Positions 19,278 through 28,967 are shown, counted from the first letter of the stretch. The stretch: DNA of 64,000 nt from Microbulbifer elongatus (GCF_021165935.1 NZ_CP088953.1:1969501-2033500); one strand, 5' to 3'. Numbers and translations are program-made. The notes: generated by a model from the letters alone, not told the origin.

Positions 19278-19375
19278 GCAATGCGTACTCGAAATGGCGT
19301 GCTAGAGAAACTGTGTGCTTGAGTGGCGCAACAGGGCCGCGTCACGGGGCGGCCATTGATAAGACGGGCAAGCCG

Positions 19376-19414
19376 GTGAAAACTGATACTGTCGATTCAA
19401 GCGTCAGTTTTCAC
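19376..19414. promoter_or_regulatory. 11-bp inverted repeat between pgi and the dehydratase gene
   Basis: GTGAAAACTGA (19376-19386) and TCAGTTTTCAC (19404-19414) form an exact inverted repeat with a 17-base spacer. It lies 99 bases upstream of the dehydratase start and 45 bases past the pgi stop. No T-run follows on the minus strand, so it is either an operator for the dehydratase or a weak pgi terminator. Confidence 0.4.
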
Positions 19415-19458
19415 GGTGGGGGACGCAGTGGGCGGGGAGGTCCGCCCGGTTTGCGGGG

Positions 19459-21075
19459 TTATTTGTTCAGCAGGCGTCTGAACAGTGCGGCGGTTGAGCC
19501 GTCCCATGTCTCCGGGATACCGCTATCCATGGCCTGGTGAACGCCATTGCCAAGGATTTTGCCCAGCTCCACACCCCACTGATCAAATGGGTTGATATCC
19601 AGCAGGCAGCCAAAAGTAAACACCTTGTGTTCATAGAGCGCCAGCAGACTGCCCAGGTGGAACGGGTCCAGCTTTTCCACAACCAGAGTGTTGCTGGGGC
19701 GGTTGCCCGGCACCACCTTGTGGGGGGCCAGCTGGTGCACCTCTTTGTGGGTGTGGCCAGAAGCCTCCAGCTCCTTGCGCGCCTCTGCTAGGGACTTGCC
19801 CTGAAGCAGTGCCTGGCTCTGGCTCAGGCAGCAGGAGAGCAGCCATTGGTGTTGTTCCTTGAGCTCAGAGGTGGGCTCCTTGATCGCGATAAAGTCCGCC
19901 GGGATCATGTCGGTGCCCTGGTGCAGCAACTGATGGAATGAGTGCTGACCGTTGCTGCCCTCGGCACCCCAGATAACCGCGCCGCTCGGGTAGGGGAGCT
20001 GCTCGCCACCGCGGGTCACACTCTTGCCCAGGCTCTCCATATCCAGCTGCTGCAGCCAGGCCGGGAATTTGGCCAGGCGCTGGGCGTAAGGCAGTACCGC
20101 GAGGCTGCCAGCACCCCAGCACTGGCGATACCAGAAGTGGATCAATGCCATGAGTACCGGCAGGTTTTGCGTAAACTCCGCCTCGGCAAAATGGCGATCC
20201 ATGGCATTGGCGCCTTTCAGCAGGTCGTTGTAAACGTCAAATCCACAGGCCAGGGCAATCGGCAGGCCGATGGCAGACCATAGAGAGTAGCGGCCTCCCA
20301 CCCAGTCCCACATGGGAAAAATATTCTGTGCCGCGATCCCGAAGTCCTGGGCGGCGACGATATTGCTGCTCACCGCTACAAAGTGTTTTTCCAGATCGGA
20401 CTCCGCACAGCCCGCGTCGAGCACCCACTGGCGCGCTGAGAGGGCGTTCTGGCGGGTTTCCAGGGTGGAGAAGGACTTGGAGGCGACGACGAACAACGTC
20501 TCGTCAGCGGGCAGGAGAGCGGTGGTATCGCTCAGGTCGGCACCGTCGATATTCGCCACAAAGTGCACGGCCAGCTCTGGATTATGCCAGGGGCGCAGTG
20601 CTTCCCACACCATGCGCGGCCCCAGATCCGACCCGCCGATGCCGATATTGACCACGTGGCGGATGCGCTTGCCGCTAAAGCCGGTCCAGGTTCCGCTGTG
20701 GATCTGTTCAACGAACTTGGCCATCTGCGCGCGGCAGTCGGCTACCGCCTGCTCATGTTCGGTCTGGGGCTCGCCCTGAAAGCGCAGTGCTGTGTGCAGG
20801 GCCGGTCGGTGTTCCGTGTTGTTGATGTTGCTGCCCGCAAGCAGGGCATCGATACGGCTTTTGAGTTGTGCGGTATCGGTGTAATCCAGCAGCTGTTGCA
20901 GTGTTTCTGCGCTCAGCAGGTTTTTACTGTAGTCCAGGTAAATACCGGCAGCTTCCGCGCTGAAGGTCTGCGCGCGCTCCGGGTCAGTCGCGAACAGATC
21001 GCGCAGGGACCAGCGCTGTTGGTCTTTGTGTTGTTGCAGAGAGGCGATGGCGGCAGACAGGGGGAGAGCATCCAT
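19459..21075 (-). CDS. pgi: Glucose-6-phosphate isomerase
   Basis: Cytoplasmic enzyme interconverting glucose-6-phosphate and fructose-6-phosphate. The 538-residue protein carries the family blocks NIGIGGSDLGP, VASKSFSTLET, GGRYSLWSAIGLP (PGI signature region), GAEGSNGQHSFHQLLHQG with the catalytic Glu-Gly-Ser and His, and FDQWGVELGK (signature 2, with the catalytic Lys). I start it at 21075 (MDALPLSAAIASL). The longer open frame upstream adds 36 residues unlike the family. No partner glycolytic gene is adjacent; 181 bases separate it from the dehydratase gene. Confidence 0.97.
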   Translation of the reverse strand: MDALPLSAAIASLQQHKDQQRWSLRDLFATDPERAQTFSAEAAGIYLDYSKNLLSAETLQQLLDYTDTAQLKSRIDALLAGSNINNTEHRPALHTALRFQGEPQTEHEQAVADCRAQMAKFVEQIHSGTWTGFSGKRIRHVVNIGIGGSDLGPRMVWEALRPWHNPELAVHFVANIDGADLSDTTALLPADETLFVVASKSFSTLETRQNALSARQWVLDAGCAESDLEKHFVAVSSNIVAAQDFGIAAQNIFPMWDWVGGRYSLWSAIGLPIALACGFDVYNDLLKGANAMDRHFAEAEFTQNLPVLMALIHFWYRQCWGAGSLAVLPYAQRLAKFPAWLQQLDMESLGKSVTRGGEQLPYPSGAVIWGAEGSNGQHSFHQLLHQGTDMIPADFIAIKEPTSELKEQHQWLLSCCLSQSQALLQGKSLAEARKELEASGHTHKEVHQLAPHKVVPGNRPSNTLVVEKLDPFHLGSLLALYEHKVFTFGCLLDINPFDQWGVELGKILGNGVHQAMDSGIPETWDGSTAALFRRLLNK

Positions 21076-21313
21076 GGTCAAAATATCTTCGCTGAAAGTG
21101 TTATGTTCGGCAGGAAAGTTGCTGATATTAGCGACAAACGATCGTCGCGGCCAGTGCGGCGCAGATTGGGAATACCTGTGCAATTCAGGTGCAGGAAAAC
21201 AGCAACCTGTTACAAAAATGGTGCTCTGGTAGTGGATCGCCTTTGGGGCGCGGAGGGCTGGTAACGGAGGGTGCAGGAAATCGCGGGCGTGATTTTTCGG
21301 GATCCAGAATGCA

Positions 21314-21339
21314 AAATGCCGCTTCGAAAAGCGGCATTT
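21314..21339 (-). terminator. Terminator of the small lipoprotein gene, UUCG tetraloop
   Basis: An 11-bp perfect stem (21314-21324 with 21329-21339) has the loop CGAA on plus, which is TTCG on the minus strand, an especially stable tetraloop. On the minus strand the stem ends in TTTT before GC. It lies 22 bases past the lipoprotein stop. Confidence 0.8.
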
Positions 21340-21361
21340 GCATGAACCTGTCAGAGAGTGA

Positions 21362-21556
21362 TTATTTAACCACTTTCATACAGCGAACATTATCGGATGC
21401 CATCCAGCAATCCGCGTCCGCAGGACAAGCCATGGAAGTCGGAATTTGCTCTGATCCTGGAGGGCAGGCGGCCGGCATCGGAGCCGGTGCACAACAACCT
21501 GCGAGGACCAGTGCACAAATAATTCCGGTTAAGTACTTGGCTGGAGTGAAATTCAT
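21362..21556 (-). CDS. Small Cys-rich lipoprotein, 64 aa
   Basis: A short secreted protein. The N-terminus MNFTPAKYLTGIICALVLAGC is a lipoprotein signal with lipobox LAGC, so Cys21 is the predicted lipidated residue. The mature part is only about 44 residues and has five more Cys (C22, then AACPP, MACPA, DCWM and VRCM), enough for two disulfides. AAGGAG lies seven bases before the start, and a strong terminator with a UUCG loop follows, so it is a complete one-gene unit. I do not recognise the family. Its function is unknown; a periplasmic disulfide-stabilised mini-domain is likely. Confidence 0.8.
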   Translation of the reverse strand: MNFTPAKYLTGIICALVLAGCCAPAPMPAACPPGSEQIPTSMACPADADCWMASDNVRCMKVVK

Positions 21557-22023
21557 CCCCTAACTCCTTTCCGTTGATGTTAGTCAATAGCATAGACAAT
21601 AAAACGTCACCTGTTTGGTGTGCTTTGTAAAAATCTTTTCTACAAACATACCGCCCAATGGAGTGTAATAGGCGCGCGGTTAAAATAGCCGCCACAGGTG
21701 AATTCAGGATAAAAACGCCGCCAGTTTGTCGTCCCAGTGGGCCTGAATTTAAAGGGTTAAACGCCAAATTACGTTTAACAGCCACACTGCATCATTGCAG
21801 AGTGGGTATTATTTTTTTTCAGTAAAGTGAAAAAGAATTTTTTTTCCTTCTTTGAGCGGAATTCGCGAAGAAGGCGGCGCCAGAAAATACTGGTTGGCTG
21901 GGCAGGGGCTGGGGAAGGACTGGTTTTCACCCGTCGATTTTCGCGCATTTTTTCACGCGCGCACCAGGTGCGCGCTCTGTGGGACATTCATTTTCCGGGC
22001 GGGAGAGAGGAATCGACGGTGGC
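21557..22023. other. 467-base gap without a recognisable gene
   Basis: The stretch between the small lipoprotein gene and the DUF3549 gene is AT-rich near 21805-21850, with two T-runs of about eight bases. Near 21957-21975 it has a GC-rich 8-bp hairpin, GCGCGCAC/GTGCGCGC with loop CAG. No T-run follows that hairpin on the minus strand, so it is not a normal terminator for DUF3549. A 70-codon reading frame on minus (21775-21987) lacks a good start site and protein-like character. Confidence 0.5.
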
Positions 22024-23094
22024 TCAGGTTCCGGATTGCAAAAACCGGCCGAACGAAAGGGCCACCGATTCCTGACGCTGTGGGTCGCGCAATACCCCCA
22101 GCAGCACATTGCGCAATTGCGGAAGGAACAGCAGGTCGCTCAGCAGCAGGTTGAAGGTTTCCTGGGGCTGGCTTGCGCTGAGGCGTTCCAGCCAGCTTTT
22201 GGCCAGCACCGCTTGCGACAGATCCTCGTTGCAGCGGCTGCCAATTGCCGCGAGTACTTCCGGCTGGGTGGCGGCTCCAGCGGGGTTCTGCTGCAGAATC
22301 CAGCGTAGAAACTGCTGCCGCATTCCCGTTGCCGGGCTGTGGGAGATACCGCGAATCACCGCAATCACCAGGGCGAAATCCGGTGTATCGGACTCCAGAG
22401 ATTGCCTGGCTCGGGCAATCAGTGGTTCCACCAGCTGGTGTTCAATGGCTTCGCTTTCAAAGCCCTGACTGAGGGAAATAAGTGCTGGTGCGGCGAAGCG
22501 AGTGAGGTTTGCCGCCAGGTTTTCCTGCTCTTTGTCCCAGCGCACCGCCAGATCTGCCAGCCCCTGCAGTGCCAGCTGCTCCCAGGGAAACGCAGCGGGA
22601 TCTTTGGCGTAGGCCTTGGCGGCGGGATAGTGGTTACTGGGCGGGTGCCCGAGTAGCTTTGCCGCTTGCGCGTGAAACACCGCCCGCTTGTCGGTTGCCG
22701 GCGTAAACATCAGCCCGCTGTTTTCCAGTGCCTGTTGCAGTGCCTTGGCGGGGGCCTGACCGTTACTTGCCGCCTCGTTGGCAGGGTGCAATGCCTGGTG
22801 CAGCGCTCGCAGGAAACGATCGCGGATTGGCAACAGCAGTTTGCCCTGCTCATCCAGTGGCAGGCGCAGGAACCACACGGCGGGTTCGTCGGCGCTGTTT
22901 TCATTTTCAGTGCGTCGCGGGGTCAGCAGCAGTCCGCACCAGGCCTGGCGCAGATAGGGGTGCGGCCAGGGGCTGGCACCATCCTCAAACGCTTGCGCGG
23001 CTTTTCTGGAAACAGGGCGCACCCGGCGCCCCAGGTCGAACCAGCGCAGATCAAAATCCGCATCGGTAATCAGGTCGGTCAGGGTGTTGGCCAT
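22024..23094 (-). CDS. DUF3549 family protein
   Basis: A 356-residue protein, mostly alpha-helical, with no signal peptide or membrane segment. The opening (MANTLTDLITDADFDLRWFD), the LGRRVRPVS block and the C-terminal LLLSDLLFLPQLRNVLLG match the DUF3549 proteins of Pseudomonas and Vibrio relatives. No function is established for the family, and no catalytic motif is visible. It starts eight bases after nhaC, so the two are probably co-transcribed, but the link between an antiporter and this protein is not understood. Confidence 0.8.
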   Translation of the reverse strand: MANTLTDLITDADFDLRWFDLGRRVRPVSRKAAQAFEDGASPWPHPYLRQAWCGLLLTPRRTENENSADEPAVWFLRLPLDEQGKLLLPIRDRFLRALHQALHPANEAASNGQAPAKALQQALENSGLMFTPATDKRAVFHAQAAKLLGHPPSNHYPAAKAYAKDPAAFPWEQLALQGLADLAVRWDKEQENLAANLTRFAAPALISLSQGFESEAIEHQLVEPLIARARQSLESDTPDFALVIAVIRGISHSPATGMRQQFLRWILQQNPAGAATQPEVLAAIGSRCNEDLSQAVLAKSWLERLSASQPQETFNLLLSDLLFLPQLRNVLLGVLRDPQRQESVALSFGRFLQSGT

Positions 23095-23102
23095 CGGATA
23101 CT

Positions 23103-24593
23103 TCAGGCTTTTTCTGCATCTTGTAGGGGTTGCTGTGCGCCCAGTGGCATCTGCTTGAAGTGCAGCCAGCCATAGGCGATGGCGAGCAGTGGACAGATGA
23201 TATTGAACAGGGCGAAGGGGGCATAGGTAAAGGTGGCGATACCCAGGGTGGCGCTCATGTAGGCACCGCAGGTATTCCAGGGGATGAGTACCGAGGTGAT
23301 GGTGCCGGAGTCTTCCAGGGTGCGCGACAGGTTGAGGCCGTGCAGCCCTTTACCTTCAAAGGCTTCGCGGAACATACGACCGGGAATGATGATCGCCATG
23401 TACTGGTCGCCTGCGGCGGCATTCATGCCGAAGCAGGTGAGTACCGTAGAGGTGATCAGGCTACCCACGGTTTTCACACCAGACAGAGCCCAGTTGACAA
23501 TGCGCTCCAGGAAACCGGCGCGCTCCATGACACCGCCGAACGCCATGGCGGAAATAATCAGCCAGATGGTGTTGAGCATGCTGCTCATGCCGCCCTTGGA
23601 CAGCAGTGAAGCCACCGCTTCGTTACTGGAGGTGGATTTATAACCATCGAACAGACTGTGCCAGGCGCCTTTCAGCAAGCTCAGTGGCCCTTCACCGCCG
23701 GCCAGCTGACGGGTAGCGTTGGGTTCGAAAATCATCGCGATCATACAGCCAACCAGCGCGCCGATAATCAGCGTCGGGTAAGCGGGTACTTTCTTCCACG
23801 CCATGGCGAGCAAAAGCACCAGTGGCAACATACTGACGATCGATATGCTGAACTCTTCCTGCAGGGCTCCCAGCAGGGTCTGGATGTCTTCCGCGGAAGC
23901 GTGGCCGGTATTGGAGCTGAGTCCGATGACCGCAAACACGACCAGAGCGATGGTGAAAGCCGGGATGGTGGTCCACAGCATATGGCGGATGTGCAGGAAC
24001 AGGTCGTTGGAGGTGACTGCGGCGGCCACATTGGTGGTATCGGAAAGCGGCGACATCTTGTCGCCGAAGTAGGCGCCGGAGATCACCGCGCCGGCGGTAA
24101 TTGCCGGGTTCAGGCCGAGGGCCGCAGCAATACCCATCAAGGCGACGCCGAGGGTGCCCGCGGTGGTCCAACTGGAGCCAATACTCAGGCCGACAATGGC
24201 ACAGATAATACAGCTGGCGGCGTAGAACCACTGGGGAGACAGCATCTGTACCCCGTAATAGATCATCGACGGCACGGTGCCGGCGAGAATCCAGCTGCCG
24301 ATCAGCGCGCCCACCGCCAGCAAAATCAGGATGGCGCCAAACACCAGACTCATGCCGTGCAGCATGCCGCCTTCCATTTCCTTCCAGGTAAAACCGTTTT
24401 TCATGCCCACGAGTGCGGCGACCCCGGCACACAGCAGCAGGGCAATCTGATTGGGGCCGTAGGAGGAATCTGCGCCGTAGAAAAAGACCGACAGGGACAG
24501 CAGGGCGATCAGGATCAGGAGCGGGATCAGGGCATCCAGCAAACTGGGGGTACGGGAGTCGTGGTGCGACTCGCTGGAACTGGTGTGACTCAA
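23103..24593 (-). CDS. nhaC: NhaC-family Na+/H+ antiporter
   Basis: A 496-residue integral membrane protein with about 11-12 hydrophobic helices that exchanges sodium for protons across the inner membrane. Typical blocks are FGAILILLAVGALIGSWI, SIGSSWTTAGTLGVALMGI, GAYFGDKMSPLSDTTN and LIPWNTCGAYMSATLG. The start is TTG at 24593, supported by AGGAGA seven bases upstream; no ATG nearby fits. The upstream gap 24594-24929 to the divergent acyltransferase gene (336 bases) must hold both promoters; I see no strong operator in it. Confidence 0.92.
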   Translation of the reverse strand: MSHTSSSESHHDSRTPSLLDALIPLLILIALLSLSVFFYGADSSYGPNQIALLLCAGVAALVGMKNGFTWKEMEGGMLHGMSLVFGAILILLAVGALIGSWILAGTVPSMIYYGVQMLSPQWFYAASCIICAIVGLSIGSSWTTAGTLGVALMGIAAALGLNPAITAGAVISGAYFGDKMSPLSDTTNVAAAVTSNDLFLHIRHMLWTTIPAFTIALVVFAVIGLSSNTGHASAEDIQTLLGALQEEFSISIVSMLPLVLLLAMAWKKVPAYPTLIIGALVGCMIAMIFEPNATRQLAGGEGPLSLLKGAWHSLFDGYKSTSSNEAVASLLSKGGMSSMLNTIWLIISAMAFGGVMERAGFLERIVNWALSGVKTVGSLITSTVLTCFGMNAAAGDQYMAIIIPGRMFREAFEGKGLHGLNLSRTLEDSGTITSVLIPWNTCGAYMSATLGIATFTYAPFALFNIICPLLAIAYGWLHFKQMPLGAQQPLQDAEKA

Positions 24594-24929
24594 GGCAGTC
24601 TCCTAGTGGCAGGCAAGTATCCGACTCCCAGCTTGTGACCGGGGAGCCAGGTCAGTTTCTTGTTATAAAGCGGCCTATTCTCGGGGGCGGATTCCCATAT
24701 GTCTATAGTGATGCCGGTGAGGTCGGCAGTGGTAAACAGGCGCGGGTTACCCGGGAGTCGGCGTTGGCGCTGGCAGTTCGTCGCCGCATCCGGTATGTTC
24801 TGCGCCGGTTTCGCCCGGCAATCCCCGAAACTGGTATCGGGGGGCGCGCACTGGGCCAAAATAAGAAAGCGCCAGAGCGTGGCGGGCCCGAATCCTCGGC
24901 GCGCTGAAGTTGGCAGGTAGCACTACTCC

Positions 24930-26105
24930 ATGAATGCGAGAAATATCGACCCCAGTCTGTTTGATGAAATTCGCCCCTACCGGGACGACGAGGTGCGCGC
25001 GGTACTGCGCCGCCTGGTAGAAGATCCGGAAATGTCCCGGGTTGTGGCCCATTCCCTCCTTCCCGGCGCGGCCAGCAAGCTGGAGCGCCCCCTTGCCTGG
25101 CTGGTACGCCAGTTTGTGCGCTTTGAGTTTCGCAATGCCAGGGATGTGCGCGGTGTACAGGAGGTGATCGCCAAGTATCTGGAAAAAGCGGTCAACCGCA
25201 CCAGCTGTGGGCTGACCATTTCCGGTCTGGATACTCTGCCGCGAGATCGCGCCTGTCTGTTTGTCAGTAATCACCGGGACATTGCCATGGACCCGGCGCT
25301 GGCGATTCTCGCCATGTTCAAGGAAGGGCACGAGACCTCTCGCATCGCGATTGGTGACAATCTGCTGTCCAAGCAGTTTGCCACCGATATCATGAAGCTC
25401 AACAAGTGTTTTGTGGTGAAACGCAGTTCCGGCAGCCGCCGGGAGAAGCTGATGGCCGCGACCACCCTGTCGAACTACATCCACCACTCCATCGTCAACG
25501 ACAATGAGCACGTGTGGATCGCCCAGCGTGCCGGCCGTGCCAAAGACGGGCTGGACCGCACCAACCCGGCGCTGGCGGCAATGTTCGCCATGGCCAAGCC
25601 CAAGGAGCAGCCGTTCGCCGATTTCTGGCGGGAACTGCATATTGTGCCCCTATCCATTTCCTACGAGTGGGATCCCTGTGATCGCTACAAGGCGCGGGAG
25701 CTCTATATCAAGGAGCACAAGGACGAATATCAGAAGGAAGCCCACGAGGATCTGGGTAGCATCGGTAAAGGGGTTGTGGGCAAGAAGGGACATGTCCATG
25801 CCGCCTTCGGTACCCCGATTGAAAAGGACTTCAATGACGTGGCGGCGCTCGCCGACGAGATCGATCGTCAGATTATCGGCAATTATGTGCTGCACCCCAC
25901 CAATCTCATCGCCTATCAGATGATTTACGGAGAGGCGCCACAGGTGCCGGTGGGGTATCCCCCCAAGCCCTGGCACCCGGACGAGCATCAGGAGATCCGC
26001 GCCCAGTTCGAGCAGCGTATGGCCGCCATAGACGAGCGCTGGCGGGATAAGGCCATCCAGGGCTACGCCAATCCGGTGGTTTCCCGTCTCGCTTTTGAAC
26101 AGTGA
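24930..26105 (+). CDS. Glycerol-phosphate acyltransferase family protein (PlsC-like)
   Basis: A 391-residue protein with a PlsC-type acyltransferase core. The catalytic motif is FVSNHRDIAMDPAL (around residues 110-124), followed by NKCFVVKRSSGSRREK and WIAQRAGRAKDG, which correspond to the substrate-binding blocks. Proteins of this type are annotated 1-acylglycerol-3-phosphate acyltransferase, but this one is larger than PlsC and lacks clear membrane helices, so the true acyl acceptor is open. Residues 225-330 form a charged region that may be peripheral to the membrane. It lies alone upstream of dinG with an 86-base gap. Confidence 0.8.
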   Translation: MNARNIDPSLFDEIRPYRDDEVRAVLRRLVEDPEMSRVVAHSLLPGAASKLERPLAWLVRQFVRFEFRNARDVRGVQEVIAKYLEKAVNRTSCGLTISGLDTLPRDRACLFVSNHRDIAMDPALAILAMFKEGHETSRIAIGDNLLSKQFATDIMKLNKCFVVKRSSGSRREKLMAATTLSNYIHHSIVNDNEHVWIAQRAGRAKDGLDRTNPALAAMFAMAKPKEQPFADFWRELHIVPLSISYEWDPCDRYKARELYIKEHKDEYQKEAHEDLGSIGKGVVGKKGHVHAAFGTPIEKDFNDVAALADEIDRQIIGNYVLHPTNLIAYQMIYGEAPQVPVGYPPKPWHPDEHQEIRAQFEQRMAAIDERWRDKAIQGYANPVVSRLAFEQ

Positions 26106-26191
26106 GCCGAAAGCCGATTGGCGCTCCCTTGAGCAAGCGTGGATAATGGCCGGCTGATTTCCCCATCATTTGTAGGTTCAGCCGGTCCCCA

Positions 26192-28351
26192 GTGCTCAGC
26201 GATAAAGACAAAGAATCCATCCAGACTGCCTATCGTCAGTTTCTCAACGGCCGCGAGCTGAAAGCCCGCTACGGCCAGAAACTGATGATTGCGGCCATTG
26301 CCCGTGCGTTGGGCGGTATCGAGCGCAACGGTGCCGGCGAACGCGATCACAGCAAGACCGACGGCCAGCATATCTGCGTGGTCGAGGCCGGCACCGGTAC
26401 CGGTAAAACCGTTTCCTACCTGTTGGCGGCCATTCCCATGGCCATCGCGCACGACAAAACCCTGGTGGTGTCCACGGCGACCGTGGCCCTGCAGGAACAG
26501 ATCATCCTCAAAGACCTGCCGGAGCTGGTGCGCCACTCGGGTCTCAAGTTCGACGTTGCCCTCGCCAAGGGGCGCGGGCGATATCTGTGCCTGTCAAAAC
26601 TGGACCAGTTGCTCACCGAGCTTACCTCCAGTGGTGTCGGTGCCTCCCTGGCACTGTACGAAGACGAAAAGCCCCAGGTGGATGAGGCCGGGATCAAACT
26701 CTATCGGGAAATGGCCGACGAGCTGGCCAGTGGAGGCTGGGATGGCGACCGCGACAACTGGAAAGACACCCTGGAAGGGGAGGACTGGAGCCGGGTCACC
26801 ACCGACCACCGCCAGTGCAGCGGCCGCCGCTGTCCCCATGTCAGCGGCTGCAGCTTCTTCCGCGCCCGCGAGAGCCTCGGCAAGAGCCGCGTAATCGTTG
26901 CCAACCACGACCTGCTGCTGGCGGACCTGGCCCTGGGGGGCGGCGCGATTCTGCCGGCGCCGGAAGATTCCATCTATGTACTGGACGAGGCGCACCACCT
27001 GCCGGACAAGGCGCTCAATCACTTTGCCCACCACAGTCGTGTCGGCGCCACCACTGGCTGGCTGGATCAGGCCAATAAGAATCTGAGCCAGCTGCTGGGG
27101 GAGATTGGCGATGGTGGCGAGCTGGATCGCGCCGGTGAGGACCTTCCGGCACTCTTCACCTCCGCCAAGCAGAAGCTGGAAATGGCCTGGCCGCTGATCG
27201 AAGATCTGTGTGAATTCGAGGAGGAGCGCGGCCGCGGCGGCCAGCAGTCCCGCAGTGCCCGCCACCGCTTTGAAGGCGGCGTGGTGCCGGAGTCCCTGAT
27301 GCAGATCGCCGACCAGCTGCGCGAGGATTTCGACGAGATGGAGGCGCTGCTGGGCAAGATGGTGCAGGTGGTCCAGCGCATGATGGAAGATGCCCATAGC
27401 CCGGTGCCGATTGTGGATCTGGAGCGCTGGTATCCGGTACTCGGTGGCTGGCACGGCCGCGCCGAGGCCAACCTGCAACTGTGGGCCAATTATTCAAGAG
27501 AGGATCAGGGCTCTGTGCCCCAGGCGCGCTGGATCACTCTGGTGGACTGGGGTGGTTCCTTTGATTTTGAAGTGTGCAGCTCGCCCATTCTCGCCGGTAA
27601 AACCCTGGAATACAGCCTGTGGCGCCGCTGTTACGGCGCCGTACTGACCTCCGCCACACTGACGGCGCTGGGACGTTTTGACCGCCTCAAGATGCGCGCC
27701 GGTACCCCGGATAACGCCAGCTACGAGGTTGTCCCCAGCCCGTTTGATTTCTCCCGCGCGGAATTGCGCGTGCCAAGAGATGCGGTGGAGGCCAACAATG
27801 CGGATCTGCACACCGATGCGGTGATCGAGGCGCTTCCGGCGCTGCTGGATTCGGAGGAGGAGGGCGGGGCCCTGGTGCTGTTTGCGTCGCGGCGGCAGAT
27901 GGAAACCGTCTATGAATCCCTGCCGGGTACCTGGCGCAACCGCATCCTGATGCAGGGGCAGCAATCCCGCCAGCAATTGCTGGACAGTCATAAGAAAAGT
28001 GTCGACAAGGGCGGACGCAGTGTGCTGTTCGGCCTCGCCAGTTTTGCCGAAGGCCTCGATTTACCCGGGAACTACTGCCGCCATGTAATCATTGCCAAGC
28101 TACCCTTTGCGGTGCCGGATGATCCGATTGAAGCGGCGCTGGCGGAGTGGATTGAGGCCAAGGGTGGCAATTCGTTCATGCAGATCACGGTGCCGGATGC
28201 CGCCCTGAAGCTGGTGCAGGCCTGTGGCCGCCTGCTGCGCACCGAGAAAGACAGCGGCACGATCACGCTGCTGGACCGGAGAATTGTCACCAAGCGCTAT
28301 GGCCGCGCCATGCTGGACTCACTGCCGCCGTTTCGACGCGCCATCAACTAG
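26192..28351 (+). CDS. dinG: ATP-dependent DNA helicase DinG
   Basis: A 719-residue XPD/Rad3-like superfamily 2 helicase that unwinds 5'-3', including R-loops and replication-blocking structures. Walker A is GTGTGKT (67-73) and the DEAH box is LDEAHH (264-269). Four Cys placed for a 4Fe-4S cluster are C133, C209, C214 and C220. The C-terminal helicase block has LFGLASFAEGLDLPG and QACGRLLRTEKDSG. The start is GTG 26192. I see no LexA-type operator in the 86 bases upstream, so SOS control as in E. coli is not evident here. yqcC follows after 12 bases. Confidence 0.96.
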   Translation: MLSDKDKESIQTAYRQFLNGRELKARYGQKLMIAAIARALGGIERNGAGERDHSKTDGQHICVVEAGTGTGKTVSYLLAAIPMAIAHDKTLVVSTATVALQEQIILKDLPELVRHSGLKFDVALAKGRGRYLCLSKLDQLLTELTSSGVGASLALYEDEKPQVDEAGIKLYREMADELASGGWDGDRDNWKDTLEGEDWSRVTTDHRQCSGRRCPHVSGCSFFRARESLGKSRVIVANHDLLLADLALGGGAILPAPEDSIYVLDEAHHLPDKALNHFAHHSRVGATTGWLDQANKNLSQLLGEIGDGGELDRAGEDLPALFTSAKQKLEMAWPLIEDLCEFEEERGRGGQQSRSARHRFEGGVVPESLMQIADQLREDFDEMEALLGKMVQVVQRMMEDAHSPVPIVDLERWYPVLGGWHGRAEANLQLWANYSREDQGSVPQARWITLVDWGGSFDFEVCSSPILAGKTLEYSLWRRCYGAVLTSATLTALGRFDRLKMRAGTPDNASYEVVPSPFDFSRAELRVPRDAVEANNADLHTDAVIEALPALLDSEEEGGALVLFASRRQMETVYESLPGTWRNRILMQGQQSRQQLLDSHKKSVDKGGRSVLFGLASFAEGLDLPGNYCRHVIIAKLPFAVPDDPIEAALAEWIEAKGGNSFMQITVPDAALKLVQACGRLLRTEKDSGTITLLDRRIVTKRYGRAMLDSLPPFRRAIN

Positions 28352-28363
28352 ATTTGTTTTGTT

Positions 28364-28690
28364 ATGAAATCCATTTATTCGGACATCGCTACACTGTTGC
28401 TGGAGCTCGAGGCGGAGTTGCGCGCACTGGACCTGTGGGAAGACACTCCGCCTAGTGCCGAAGCCCTGGCCAGCACCCAGCCTTTTTGTGTAGATACCCT
28501 GACGTTTCCGCAGTGGCTGCAGTTCGTGTTTCTCACGCGTATGAGTCATCTGGTGGAGTTTGAGCAGCCCTTGCCGCAGCAGTGTGGCATTGCGCCTATG
28601 GCCGAGGAACACTTCCGCGGTAGCAGCCAGACGGGGGCGGCTCTGGTTGCCAAGCTGACTGAAATTGACGAGCGACTGGTTCGCGGCTGA
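28364..28690 (+). CDS. yqcC: YqcC family protein (DUF446)
   Basis: A 108-residue, mostly helical soluble protein. It has the LLLELEAELRALDLWED opening and the block FCVDTLTFPQWLQFVFLTRM seen in YqcC homologues. In E. coli yqcC sits next to the tRNA pseudouridine synthase gene truC; no truC is visible here. The function is unknown. It follows dinG after 12 bases and probably shares its transcript. The 277 bases after it, to the lipoprotein gene, show nothing I can assign. Confidence 0.85.
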   Translation: MKSIYSDIATLLLELEAELRALDLWEDTPPSAEALASTQPFCVDTLTFPQWLQFVFLTRMSHLVEFEQPLPQQCGIAPMAEEHFRGSSQTGAALVAKLTEIDERLVRG

Positions 28691-28967
28691 GTCCCTTCCG
28701 CGCCGGGTTTCGCCGATTGTCGCTTGATTCGTTGTGACCAGTTGGTACCATCGCGTCTCGCCGTTTAGCGGCTACCCTGTTCCTCATCTGTACGCCACAA
28801 CACTGAAAAAGGGTGATGGGGCCCCCGGTGCAGTTGTGAAGTGGATAAGGTAATATCCGGGCTTTGCAAAATTCAGGGTACATGGAGTACCCGTTGCCAT
28901 ACCGCCAGGATTACTTGATAACAGTGCAAAGGGCCAACCCCGCGCCCTAAGGTAGTAATAAGAACAG

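Noticed and set aside
21957..21975. Terminator for the DUF3549 transcript
   Set aside because: On the minus strand the hairpin is followed by A residues, not T residues; as a plus-strand hairpin it has no gene before it.
21775..21987. A 70-codon minus-strand frame in the gap before DUF3549
   Set aside because: Lys/Arg/Phe-rich translation of an AT-rich tract, no ribosome binding site, and it covers a GC hairpin.
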